Part shown: positions 11,346 to 22,691 of the stretch, piece after piece
Numbering within the stretch: the first letter of the stretch is position 1
Layout of the letters: each line of letters opens with the position of its first letter
From: Nymphalis io
Lineage: Eukaryota > Arthropoda > Insecta > Lepidoptera > Nymphalidae
NCBI RefSeq assembly: GCF_905147045.1
Contig: NC_065897.1
Coordinates: 1,131,001 to 1,195,000 of the forward strand
Direction: 5' to 3'
Length of the DNA: 64,000 nucleotides
Notes under the pieces: generated by a model
Database searches by the model: none
Told to the model about the DNA's origin: nothing
Seen by the model: only the letters and a program-made list of their open reading frames with translations
Program-made: the position numbers and the translations under genes

Positions 11346-13612
11346 GTTTTAAATGTTAAACTTATTCATTATAATATTAAGTCATGTGCAGTAGACAAGT
11401 CTATGGATATGAATGGTTACCGTAGACGAAATCGCATAAGATAAAATGATCATCATCATTATTTGAGATTAACATACTTGTTTTTAGTTCTATTTGTTAT
11501 TGACAAATTAATTTGAAAACTTTATTTTACGATTCACAATGGCTTAATCAAAGAGAAATACAATTGAAAAGATACTTTATTACCTGACGACGATTGCGAG
11601 TACAAAGAATATGCTACGGCGTTTGTGTCTCATGCTGATCAACGACGCGTTAAAATTTTCAATCAACGTCAAACCTAAACGACAGAGACCATTAAAAAGA
11701 ACTCCATAATTCTCTCGACTCTAGAAAACTATCATTAATATCCACAAAGCAACCGCAATGGGACAGAGCCGAGTAGGTATAATAAAAGTAATAAAGTGTA
11801 TTGTTTGCTTCTAGATCGATCGGCAAAGAGCCGTTTAATTAATGACCAATCTCTCCGGTCTCACCGGCACTTACACTAATTAATTAAACTCGCTGCCAAC
11901 GTAGTAATAAACTTCCCATGTCTTTTCATTGTTTAAAGGAGTTGAGGATATTTCTTTAAACGCCGTCGCAATCTCGTCAGATCATTATGTGAGAAGATCA
12001 AATTTGCCTACATATCGCCTTCATGTAATCGATGATTCGATTTGTGACAAGATTGGGGCGCTTGCAAGATTACGTGGTGTTATACACCTGGAACATTCTA
12101 TCAATATTACGGGTTTACACTGTGAATTTAAATCGAGCGTAATTTTACTTGCTGTTTTGGAAAAGAAATGGCAACGTTTAGTCATTTATTTTCAGGAAGT
12201 AAAGTTTGAATATATTTAAGAGTTTATTGTTCGAATTTCAAAATTTAGAATAACATTGTATTTAAAGAAAAGGTAAATTAATTTATGTTATATTCATACA
12301 TATATCTATTCAATATATTATTAGCAATGACAGTGTGAGGAAATGTTTTTCAACTAGTCCTTGCCTTCCTATTTAAAAAAAATAAGATATTTAATGTTGC
12401 TATTCTAAATTCAATAAGAGATGAAAAATAATACAAAGACCTAATTATTGTGAAGGCAAAAGTAGATTCTCCGTTGCGTACACTAAATAATTTACCAATA
12501 ATACAATTTCCGAGAACGGTGTCCGCTTCTTAAATGAATCAGTTCTGTATTCGTGAACGTTAAAAAAGAACCGTAAGTACTCAATAGCATTTAATATTTC
12601 TGAATGGAATTCGCACAACCAAAGGGTAACTTCTTCAAGTAACTTCGTTCGATGGTTATTATGAATGAATTACGTGGCATTTTAAATGGATCGTACATTG
12701 AAATAGTATTAAAAAGTTACTGAAGTTTCTTTTCAAAACCAAAATTTTATTAATTCCTCTTGGATTTTGGAGTTTTTGTTTTCTTACTCTCAATTAAGTT
12801 TTCGTCGTATTATTTGTTAAACACGAAGGTTTGATTATTTTATGAAATATAAAATCGAAAGGAATAATACTCGCTCTTAAATTGTTAACATATTTGTCCT
12901 ATATTTTGTGTCAAAGATCATAAAGGAAGTAATTATGGGTAGGACCTTAATTCGACCCTAAAAACAATTAAGCTGTGATATTAAGATACATATATAGATA
13001 GGTATAATGAAAGAGGCTTGGAGGGAATAGTTAGTGATCGTGAGAGGAGGTCTAATCTCGGAGGATAATCCGAAATCAATGAGACGTGCGGGCGAGCAAG
13101 GTATGTTTGTTTTCTTGCCTATATCGATGTTGATCGATAACTAGGCAGGCGTGTGGATATAGGCGATGTTCTTGCATAAAAAGGCATTAGTGATGAAGTT
13201 TGTAAGACGGATTTCGATGGTAGACTCGGTTTGTTTCTATCGTGTTAAAGTTAAATACCAAATAATTCAAACGCGAAAGAGACTTCCTAGAGTTTGAAGC
13301 TGGGAATCTAATTTTATCAACTTTAGCTATTGTAGATGAATCTACGGCATTCTATAACTAGCTAGAGCCATCCCAGTCTCAAATACCCTTGGTAAATAAT
13401 AAAATATATTTTTTATTTAAATATAAATCAGTCAGTACGTGTAATTTTAGATTTCTACAAATGTTATTACAAAGTTTTTATGTACCTGTTATAGTATTGG
13501 CAACGTTCGAGCGCCCGGGTTGTGAATTTTCGCTTCGACTACGTTGACATAATAAGTTATATTATCTCAAGTAATATATAACATATAAGCATACTTATAG
13601 TCTCCGTCTTTA
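11346..13612. other. AT-rich DNA, no gene seen
   Basis: About 2.3 kb without a supported gene. The frame at 11929-12219 (96 residues) has ordinary composition but no motif I can place, and no splice or initiation context I trust. The stretch 13010-13160 is GC-richer and repeat-free. Confidence 0.5.
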
Positions 13613-13756
13613 AATATATCACAGTATTTCCTGATAGGTACAATGATGGTGTCTTCAAATCCAGAGTAAACAGGTCTATTATAGGCAAGCGTGCTACATC
13701 CTAGACCGTGTTGAAGTCAACGGTCAAACGCTGACTTATTAATTGTAAAAAAAGTG
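13613..13756 (+). pseudogene. CR1/Daphne/Jockey-group LINE C-terminal relic
   Basis: From 13624 an open stretch of 26 codons ends at a TAG at 13702-13704 and contains VFPDRYNDGVFKSRVNR. This closely resembles the C-terminal VFPSSYNPGSFKRGVKR-like end of the intact LINE at 50.0-50.1 kb in this window, so it is a 5'-truncated tail of a related but different LINE. A decayed 3' UTR and a weak A-rich end at about 13747 follow. No reverse-transcriptase core remains. Confidence 0.75.
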
Positions 13757-14225
13757 TCAAGTTTGGCGTAAATCTAATCAGTAATTTTACGTGAATTTGA
13801 AAAAAAAATAAAGAAACAGGATTAAATAAAAATATTTATTTCTATCATTTACATAATTCAAGTTAATATTGTTAAGTGAGAACATTATTTCATATAAAGT
13901 TATTATTTATCAATTTTATTTTATTTCATGCTACACTCATCTCAGCCTCGTATGGGTAAAATAAAACATTCCGTGCTTTTTTGACCAATGACATATTAAA
14001 ATTCGCTAATGGATCTTTATATGTCGACATATAGTTTAATAATATTTTAAAACGATTGGTTTGTTTTGAAGCGAGAAAAAAAATCTCCATGAAACGGTAA
14101 AAAAATATTTATTTTAATGAATATTAATGTTTTGTGATACTTTTATGTCATATTTACATTTAATATTTTAGCAACGCATTTCGCATCGCAATCACCGAAC
14201 TGTCAATTTTTCTCCGACTACAATA
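13757..14225. other. AT-rich DNA, no gene seen
   Basis: AT-rich unique-looking sequence with A/T runs; nothing recognisable. Confidence 0.5.
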
Positions 14226-14462
14226 ACAGCCTGTTAATGTCCCACTGCTGGCTAAGGCCTCCTCTCCCTTTTGAGGAGAAGGTTTGGAGCTTATTCCACC
14301 ACCCTGCTCGAATGCGGGTTGGTAGAATACACATGTGGCAGAATTTCAATGAAATTAGACACATGCAGGTTTCTTCACGATGTTTTCCTTCACCGTCAAG
14401 CACGAGATGAATTATAAATACAAATTAAGCACATGAAAATTCAGTGGTGCTTGCCCGACTAA
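14226..14462 (-). mobile_element. SINE family A, headless copy
   Basis: Minus-sense copy of the RTE-like half: an AACAGCCTGTTAATGTCCCA tail side, GGAGCTTATTCCACCAC, GCGGGTTGGTAGAAT, ACATGCAGGTTTCTTCACGA, TGTTTTCCTTCACCGTCAAG and AATTCAGTGGTGCTTGCCCG. It stops exactly before the B box, so the tRNA-derived head is missing. Seven bases, CCGACTA, occur at both borders (14214 and 14455) but overlap SINE-derived bases, so the duplication is uncertain. Confidence 0.85.
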
Positions 14463-14741
14463 GTCAACATAACTATTAAGGTATATAATATCTCAAATAG
14501 CCATATAAATTTTGAGATATAGACGTATAATATTGTATAGCGTAGCTATGTAATTATTGCATATAATACTATATGGCTTTATAGTATTATATCCATTGCG
14601 AACACATGAAAAAAAAACGATAGTTCCATATCAATTGAATTATTTATTTTTAGATTGATTAATAAAAAATAAACCAAGAAAGTCTGTGTCTTTTTATATT
14701 ATTGCTTTATTAAAACGTGCTCGGTTTTATTTATATATACA

Positions 14742-14852
14742 TTGTTTAGCGACTGCTTAGTCAAATCTGATCTTACTCTTTCTATCAATATTAATTTGCC
14801 ATTTGAAAGAAGAAGACACAGCGTTGTTTAACTTATCACCCACTAAACAACG
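14742..14852. repeat. Foldback (palindromic) repeat, copy 1 of 3
   Basis: The left arm (TTGTTTAGCGACTGCTTAG, then a CTTACTCTTTCTATC block) is complementary to the right arm (GAAAGAAGAAGACACAGCG, then CACCCACTAAACAACG). The central spacer is short. The same sequence and arm structure recur at 17532 and 29022, so this is a dispersed hairpin-forming unit, MITE-like in form. No target-site duplication or transposase link could be established. Confidence 0.65.
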
Positions 14853-14865
14853 TTTATAAGTAAAT

Positions 14866-17531
14866 TTAATTATCCGATTAATCTCTTGTGATGGAAACAC
14901 TCACGGTCAAACATCTATGAATTGTTTTGAATGAAATTTACCGATGTATCCTCGCGTAACCCGCAATAGATTACCACGGAGGGTTAAGCTCGAAATCTTC
15001 TTATGGAGATAAGGGTAACTTTTATTATACAAAAGTATAAGTAAGTGTTGTTTTTTTTGGTTTTGACTTTTGGCGATATCCTTAGAAGTGGACTTGCACA
15101 AAGCCGTACCGAGCCGGTTCTTTTTTTAATGTTTATTTATATTTCATAAAAAAATTTATTGAACGCTGTATAAACTAAAAAAGATACAAAGAACTTTGAT
15201 AACTAAATATTTAAAATGTACATATACAGATATTCTGTGACAGTACAACAAATCATTATTATTTCGGTTATATAAACATATGCTTGAAGAAATGAGGGAT
15301 AACTTTAGCACAATTTATTTATTTATGAGACAGGCATTACGGGTGAAGATGTGATGATGTAAATGTATTTAAATATACTATAAGGTATTAAGTTATAAAA
15401 GTATTCCAGCGAAATTGAGTCAGCAAGCTAAACAACAAAACGAAACCATTATAGTTTAATATGCTAATAACTCTGATAAAAAGGAAATTTATATTTTATA
15501 TAGTCGAATTCAATTTACCCTTTATACGGACGTTATTTCTAGCCTGCATTTGATACAACAAAATTTGAATTTTCCATTCCAATAAAAACGCAAAGCGCGT
15601 AATTGCTTCCATTACCGAAAAATGTCACATAAATTCCTTAGTACTTTCGCCTCCCGATGAAAATGTTCGGAGCGAGATTTTAATTACAGAAATATTATTA
15701 AGTCTGTCGTTGAATAAAAGCGATTTAGAATGAAAACATTTGCGGAGAGGAACAAAGGCTATCCATATATAAAGGGAATAAATAATTATGACCGTGGTCA
15801 CTGAACGCATAAATAAAGTGGTGGGTACTGGACACGTGAGCAAACTCTCGGCCGAGCAAACAACGTGAGTGTCACAGTGTGGGGGGAAACGTGCGAAAAA
15901 TAAATACGTACACAATCTCCGGCACACAAATACACATTCAGAGGACGTAATGTGTTTGCGGTACTGGAGGTTTCTCGCCTTATGACGAACGTGCGTCGTA
16001 TGTTGACCCGTACAAATATTGCCATGGTGTAAACCTGTGACAGTATCGACGTTTATGATCGTATCTCTGATATCGAAAATACAACAAATGTAATGTTATT
16101 ATTGTTTACAAGACAACTTGATAAAATACCAAAATCACTAAATGATATAATATTCAACACCAATTAAGAATAATGGTCCAAGTGTATACCGACAGAGGAA
16201 TCAAATTTTTCACGTTTTTTTGATTGTGTTAATATAACCTTAACGAGGTTATATGTTTATTTAGAATCAAAACATAATAATAAGAACCGTTTTGTCCTGT
16301 ATCAGCCAAACGTAACGTGCCCGCTACTTATAATTTAATCCGAGTCTACCCAGCGGTCCGCCATTTACATAGCCCGGCAAAGCCGTTTGTTTATTTTGGC
16401 CGGCACTGGATTGGACGCATCCGAATTGAGCGTAATTAACTTTATACTAAAAGTTGAGTATGTGCGTACTTTGTACTCGTATTTTACGTCATTGCGCTTA
16501 ATTAAATGAAAGCGAGATGTCCGTCAAACTACATTATACGCTTTGAACCCATTTATTCTAATTTCATTACAAGTAAATAGAAAATTAACAAGATCCGCCA
16601 TACATAATCACGTTACCAACTAGTCATATTTGGCTAAGTTGAAAAAGTATTTTAATTTTGTAATTTTTATACTACTATCCAGTTGAAAAAAAAACCTTTG
16701 TTAAGGTTCGCTGTTTAAAATTCCTATCGTCCGACATGCAATTAAGGTTTACTGTAATTTTGTTGCAGGGTAGGTTAAATTGCAAATTGGAAAGATACCG
16801 GGTTTCACTAATAAAACTCGTCGGTGGTAACTCTTGCTTCATTTGATTTGCGAACTATTATTCGGTTCCGAACCGAGCTGCCTGTTTTTACGAAATATGT
16901 GAATATACTGCGTTATAAAAATAGCGAGTAGTGCAAAAGTATAGGTAAATACATTAACGACTCGATATTTAATTTGGCGAGGTAGCCAAGACATGCGCAT
17001 AATATAGCCAGGTCCTGCCAACTTTATGGCTGTATAAAGGCTTTGTAAGGCGTGTACGCCTTAAAGCGTATAAGGTGAGCCATTACCTAACACCATAACT
17101 TCTGTTTAGAGCGGGGACAGGCGCACCTTCTCTTACAATGTCGGTTAATTTATGGCACGTCAGTTTATTACAGTGGAGAGTCATTCATTTGCCTACCCCA
17201 TTTCGCATAGGAATTATTTGTAATTGGGCAATTTGTCTATTGAGGTCGAGGGATCTGTTTGGTAGAAAACTCTCGCTGCGTATTAAGTTGACGTCTTCAT
17301 TTTAGTGATCAATTATTTACCTCTTCCCGTATCTTAATATATATTTTTCTTATATAAAATAAAAAGTATATAAAAAAAGAACTTATATTAAATATATCAA
17401 AGTGTATTTTTATTATTACATTTCATAAGCCTTATGAGCAATTTGTAAGTAATTTAATTTTCCATTCCAGAACCTTGATTGTATTTTATTACAAAAATTG
17501 TAATAATTGTAAAAATAAATATTAAAACGTT
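14866..17531. other. Mostly unique DNA with GC-richer patches, no gene seen
   Basis: About 2.7 kb. A short PA-like scrap (CTTGCACAAAGCCGTACC) is at about 15092-15109. Overlapping minus-strand frames at 15625-16025 lack recognisable domains. The patches 15800-16030 and 16300-16450 are GC-richer and repeat-free, so they are candidates for conserved non-coding DNA. Confidence 0.5.
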
Positions 17532-17666
17532 TTTACTTATATACGTTTTTAGTGGGTGTTTAATTAAACACTGATTTCTCTCTTTCCGTCATAAATAATT
17601 TGACATTCGAAAGAAGGAGACACAGCATTGAATAATCAGCCCCTAAACAACATTTATAGTTAAAGC
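17532..17666. repeat. Foldback (palindromic) repeat, copy 2 of 3
   Basis: The longest arms of the three copies. ACTTATATACG, TTTTTAGTGGGTG and CTGATTTCTCTCTTTC on the left pair with GAAAGAAGGAGACACAG, CAGCCCCTAAACAAC and TTTATAGT on the right, at roughly 70% complementarity by eye over about 50 bases. It shares sequence with the copies at 14742 and 29022. Confidence 0.65.
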
Positions 17667-18328
17667 CGTTATAATTAATTTTACTTAAGTTTTCAATTTA
17701 GAGCGTCGCCCAACGCGTTTTCAGCGTCACCCACATTTCGTAGATCGCTAAGCAGTATATTTAAACAGATATTCCAATTTAACCAAGTCTCGCAACGTAA
17801 AATTTCGTCACTGTGATATTTGTTTGTTTATTTACGGATCCGCCTTCACTTTCCATTCCGTTCTTGTCCCCTTCACGTTTTGGCACGAGATTCTGGTTCC
17901 TGTATAAACAAATGGTTAGGCCAACTTGTTAACTTTCACTCGCTGGCCGCAAGCCAAACCTTTAGAATCACCGCTGACTTTCGACGAAAACACTGGATAA
18001 AAATAATTTATTTACGTGATCTTTGAAATCGTTATATCGTCACGGATTTTACGCTATCCTTTTGAAGTTAGGTATCGAATTTTCGAACAGAAAATCTTTT
18101 TGGAAAATCCGTCTATCGCAAATTGGATGTACAGTCCGCTTGTGTATTTTATCATTGGAGTTTTAGTGTATATTGAGTTTTTTCAAACCAGTCGCAGATC
18201 GTGAGGCATGGAAAAGTATTTTGTTACGAACTAGTTTGTTCAGATTCCGACAGGCAAGCAAAAAAAAATGAAACGCGTGATTAAATGACATTAAAATAAA
18301 TAATAATAAATGTTTTTTTTTATTGATA
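17667..18328. other. No gene seen
   Basis: Unique-looking sequence. Short frames at 17820-18204 have no recognisable domain. Confidence 0.5.

Positions 18329-18391
<63 letters not shown>
18329..18391. repeat. (TA)n microsatellite
   Basis: Essentially uninterrupted TA dinucleotides over about 60 bases, bordered by AT-rich sequence. Confidence 0.95.
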
Positions 18392-18394
<3 letters not shown>

Positions 18395-18713
18395 TTTATA
18401 TTATATTTCATCATATCATTTTATTCATAACTAAAGGTATTGATAATTGTAACACGAGTACGTTTAAATGAGGCTCTGTCATCCTCGTATTATGATTAGT
18501 AAACAAGTGTGGTGCGGATAACGCCGTCAGCGCGGCCTACGTCACGTATTCCATTCGCCTGTAATTGTCTCTTCGCTGATGGAGACATAAACACACGAAT
18601 ATATTATCAGCTTTGATCATGAAGGTTTGTAAAGATCAAGGGAATAACATTTATATTTATACCATATTTATTATGGCACTCGAACTTTGATCGTTGACTT
18701 TATACCTAGATAA
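18392..18713. other. No gene seen; GC-richer patch
   Basis: Unique sequence. The patch 18500-18600 is GC-richer than its surroundings and repeat-free. Confidence 0.45.
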
Positions 18714-18979
18714 TTTTTTATATATATAGAATAGGTAGGCGGACGGTATGGTAAGTGGTCACCAACGCCCATAGACATTGGCATTGTAAGAAATGTTAAC
18801 CATTGCTTACATAGCCAATGCGCCACAAACCTTGGGAACTAAGATGTTATATCCCTTGTGCCTGCAATTACACTGGCTCACTCATCCTTTCATTCGGAAC
18901 GCAACAATACCTAGTACTGCTGTTTTGCGTTAGAATATCTGATGAGTGGGTGGTACCTACCCAGACGGACTCGCACAAA
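18714..18979 (-). mobile_element. PA repeat with inverted partner at its 5' end
   Basis: Minus-sense PA copy whose 3' side begins near the T-run at 18714-18719. It carries GGTAGGCGGACGGTATGGTA (shortened stem-loop region), then the family body to CCCAGACGGACTCGCACAAA. A partial copy in the opposite direction follows immediately at 18980. The stem-loop motif has lost bases relative to the full copy. Confidence 0.8.
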
Positions 18980-19097
18980 GCCTGTCTGGGTAGGTACCAC
19001 ACACTCATCACTATATGACAAAAATTAATATTGTTGTGTATTGGCTTGAAGGGTGAGCGAACCAATGCAATTACAGGCACAAGGGACAGCTAGTAAG
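18980..19097 (+). mobile_element. PA repeat, inverted partial copy
   Basis: Opposite-sense PA sequence directly joined to the preceding copy: CTGTCTGGGTAGGTACCACA, CACTCATCAC, TATTGTTGTGTATTGG, TTGAAGGGTGAGCGAACCA, AATTACAGGCACAAGGGACA. It contains only the 5' half of the family and has no tail. With its partner it forms a large imperfect palindrome centred near 18980. Confidence 0.8.
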
Positions 19098-20694
19098 GTA
19101 TTTATTTCCTCATAATTGTTTTTTTTATTGTTGTTAGCAAGTGTAAGTGTATGTCCAAATAAGTATTTTTGATCTCTCTTTCTCTCTTGTTATTTGCAAT
19201 AGGCAAAGATGACTAGAAGATTTCATTTAAATAAATAATTGATAAAATAAGATAACATGTTTATAATATCAGTCTAATTAAATACTGTATTAATACATTG
19301 TACTTATACTTAGTTAAGATGGTAATTTATCCGTACAATTAGAAGGCACGAGGGAAATAGCGTAAACTAAAATGAGTGATTATTATAAATTTAGCAATAA
19401 AACGCACGCGCGCAGCGATTATCATCTCGGAGACGATAAACGAACAAAACAAACACATTACACGTTCCGCACCACGCGTACAAGAATTTCATTACAGCAT
19501 AAAAATGTATAGAGTAACATGCTAAAGATGCATATATTGGATCGACATATCCATAAAAGCTTTTATAGTAAACATGGAACTTACCATTTTCTATGCAAAT
19601 TCTATTTAAATTTTACGTAAGAATTTTTACATGTATCTAAATGGGAACAGAGACTCGGGCCAATAACAACTTAATTTGTTTAGTTCAGATTTCTCTCTAG
19701 CCTAAGTATTTCGAGTAACGCTGTTTTAATATTAAATTCATTTATTGTCACTCGCGCTAGTGAAATAGCTGATGGCAGTTCTCTGTCTTCGATCAAATTA
19801 TACGGCACGCTCACGCATTTACTTGATGAATGTGTACGCAAATGCGCATCAACTTGAGACAGAATTATATTTATCAGACGGGAGCAAGAGGGACGTGGAA
19901 CACGAAATTCGTTTTCCGCGGAAAGTTAAGTGAGTTAAATCTCCAAATAAAAGGTGGGTTGTGGAGTCAGCAGGCTGAGTTGCTGACTCCGACTTGCTAT
20001 GCTAATGAAGTTGCCAGTCCCTCGTCGCCGCTCCCCATACCCCCCTCCCCCGAACAAAACACTCGTTATCTCTTGCGATGATCTAAGGGGCTCGTTACTG
20101 GCAGTGATTACAGACGCCTCCGGACACACGATTGTTTACCGCGATAACAGCTTACTGACTTGTTTTAAAGTAATAAATGCTTAATCTTTTCAATGTATTC
20201 ATTAACTTATATTTTAATTTTCGATATGCCCTAAATCCTGTTGAAGGCTTAACGCGATATGACTATATGATATGTCTTCGATAAGCAGTATTAATTTGAT
20301 TTATGAGCTGTTATAATAATCTCTTATTGAATAATACCATCTAGATAGGCTTCCACGATAGCAGTTAGAAAGCTGATTAAGTAAAAGATAAGTAAACTCT
20401 TGTAGAAAGAGGCCATTAAAGTTTTACAAGACGAGATCCTATCTTTATTTGATGACGAGATCGTGTAAAACTTCAAGCTTTGATATCGAGATGCTCATTT
20501 CAGTTAGAAAATTATAAATTACATTTGCTTCTAAGATTTATCAAGTTTCTTTAGGATGTATAATGTTGAGCAAAATTTACTTTCGTTGTGTGATTTGTTA
20601 CGAGAGTCAAGCGTCAAATAAATTTAACATTTCAAATAAAATTATAATGTTATTTATAATACTTTATTGTGAAACATTATTGTAATATATTAGG
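19098..20694. other. Mostly unique DNA with GC-richer patches, no gene seen
   Basis: About 1.6 kb. Patches at 19380-19500 and 20000-20140 are GC-richer and repeat-free. Overlapping short frames at 19830-20184 in several phases show no known domain and probably reflect base composition. Confidence 0.5.
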
Positions 20695-20780
20695 CAAACA
20701 CGGGTTCTTCTCAAGTCTGAGGTATTTCTTTCTGAACTGGTAAATAAACTGGTAAATAGATTTTAGAGACTCATAGCATA
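20695..20780 (+). mobile_element. Repeat family D fragment
   Basis: CGGGTTCTTCTCAAGTCTGA, then TTTCTTTCTGAACTGGTAAA and a GGTAAATAGATTTTA-like block. This matches family D order (GGTTCTTCTCGGTAGAATCT, CTTTCCGAACCGGTGGTAGA) seen elsewhere in the window. Confidence 0.5.
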
Positions 20781-20897
20781 ACGCTTATATATAGGATAAA
20801 TAATTTTAATTAAAAAAATAAAATAATATCACTTGTAATATTTTTGTCACATTTAAACTCTTAAATATTTTTTATTATTACGCCATTAAGTAACATT

Positions 20898-21130
20898 CTG
20901 TGAATATTCCAATGTTAGGCTGAGGCCTCCTCTTCTTTTGAGAAGATGGCTTAAAGCTTATTCCACTACGCTGCTCTAACGCGGGTTGGTGAAAAAACCC
21001 TGTGGCAGATTAATTATAATAACTTTTTTTCTCACAATATCTATATCACAATAAATCATCTATCTATAACGATAAATCTTCTTTTGATTTCACGCACGTG
21101 GTGAATTACAAATACGCGCACATAATAAAA
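20898..21130 (-). mobile_element. SINE family A, interrupted old copy
   Basis: Minus-sense body at 20898-21012 (GGCTGAGGCCTCCTCTTCTT, GCTTATTCCACTACGCTGCT, GCGGGTTGGTGA, CTGTGGCAGATT). About 75 bases of unrelated AT-rich sequence follow, then a continuation at about 21087-21130 (ACGCACGTGGTGAATTACAA, GCGCACAT). The head is absent. Confidence 0.6.
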
Positions 21131-21454
21131 AAGCGCAAAGCTTAGTAGAGCGATCTCGTCTACTAAACAGCACATTTATGTAGATTAAATTTTTTACACT
21201 TTTTTGCTAATAATATACGTAATGTTAACTGAAATCAGTTTCAGAATATTACAAGCTATTAGTGAATTATTTACGATAATTCGGCCCAGTTATAAGGACT
21301 GAGTAGAGAGGTCTTAACAGAATTACTCTTAATATCAAGCACTTCGAGCAAAAATAAGTGTTAATATAGTGATAATAGCGTTCATTTCATCGTTCCACTA
21401 CCCTCGGGAATGTAATCTCGACCGGCGAAGCACTTACGTAGTTCAACTACTAGC

Positions 21455-21503
21455 TCGTGTAGAAAAGACTGCCGTCAAAGGCTAGATTGTAAAAGCGCGA
21501 GTT
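21455..21503. repeat. Donor copy of an exact 49-bp direct repeat
   Basis: This block starts TCGTGTAGAAAAGACTGCCG and ends AAAAGCGCGAGTT. An identical 49-bp block is at 21938-21986. The surroundings here are unique sequence, which makes this the likely source copy. Confidence 0.9.
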
Positions 21504-21894
21504 GTACATTTTAACATACATTTTTAAGGACTCATGAAGTTTCTGGAAAAAAACAGTAATGTCTCTTTAAAGATGGAAAACTGTATTCAAGCGAGGGTTA
21601 AGTAACTTCTTAAAGGAAATTTAATAAGCATTGTTAAAAGAACAATACTTAAACTAAATGGTTTGTGAAATATAAGAGTACACCGTCTTATTTAAAATTT
21701 TAAATGTTTTTAGTCGTACTGGAAAATAATTCTGAGACCTAACATTGTTATTGTGTCGTTTATTATTACTTGTTAAATTTAAAAATAATGTAATATTTAC
21801 TGATGTACATTAGAATTCATTATCTGTGGGGATTATTTCAATTTCAACAACAACTCTTATAAAAATCACGATACTAAAAAAGTTCACAAATGTA

Positions 21895-22168
21895 TAAAAA
21901 ATATTATAAATGCGAAACTAAATCTGTTGTCTGTTGTTCGTGTAGAAAAGACTGCCGTCAAAGGCTAGATTGTAAAAGCGCGAGTTATATCTATTGGTTA
22001 TTTGTTAATATCTGTTTGTCTGTTGCGCTTTCACGGCTCAACCACTGAATTAATTTTGATGAAATTTGGTATGGAGTAAGCTTGAACTCCGAGGAATGAC
22101 ATAGGCTTAGTCATATTTTTTATACCTTAAACCTAAAACGCGAGCAAAGCCGCGGTTAAAAACTAGTA
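21895..22168 (+). mobile_element. Helitron-like or other non-autonomous repeat end, with insert
   Basis: Begins with a TATAAATGCGAAACTAAATC block and resumes at about 22012 with CTGTTTGTCTGTTGCGCTTT, CACGGCTCAACCACTGAAT, TTTTGATGAAATTTGGTATG, AGCTTGAACTCCGAGGAATG, ending GCAAAGCCGCGG and ACTAGT at about 22168. I recognise this as a common lepidopteran repeat end, often linked with Helitron-type elements. Between its two parts sits the 49-bp block copied from 21455. The class assignment is uncertain. Confidence 0.55.
21938..21986. repeat. Inserted copy of the exact 49-bp direct repeat
   Basis: Identical to 21455-21503 and located inside the repeat end at 21895-22168, where other copies of that repeat type would read straight through. 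It looks like a templated insertion. Confidence 0.9.
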
Positions 22169-22691
22169 TGTCTGTTTACTATCGTTAATAATTTTCGAGT
22201 AAATACATAAAAATGACAATTTTTCTGTTAGGCTTTCTCATTCATACCAAGGATGCGTAAGTAGTAAAATAAACGTTTTAAGTCCCAAAGTCGTAACCCG
22301 TAGCTATTGACTGTGAGATACGGGATAATTGAAAAAGAAAAGGGAACATGAAGGTTTAAGAACTTATTTACTACTATTTTATATACAAATTGTTTACTCG
22401 TGTATATAAGACCAGTGATAAACAAAGGTTCTAAATTTATGATCGAATAATTTAAACGGCCTCGAATAATATAACAATATTCTTATGAAAAGTATTAATA
22501 TTTTTTCGTAAGACAATCAATGCGTTATATAAATTATAGACGTTTGTCGTTAAAATGTGATTAATAAGAAAGAGAATGAATAACTTGTTGATTAATGTGA
22601 TCTTGATATTGAGATTACTAAAATGAATGATGTTTTACTGATAGTATTTCGGTCAAAGCGTTTAATATCAAAGGCGAGTCGATGGTAAATA
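22169..22691. other. AT-rich DNA, no gene seen
   Basis: No gene or recognisable repeat. The short minus-strand frame at 22228-22425 has no domain. Confidence 0.5.

Noticed and set aside
11929..12219. 96-residue open frame as a possible exon
   Set aside because: No family resemblance that I can name, and no supported start or splice sites.
21455..21986. CRISPR-like repeat pair
   Set aside because: There are only two 49-bp copies, 434 bp apart, in a eukaryotic context; they are explained better by a templated insertion.
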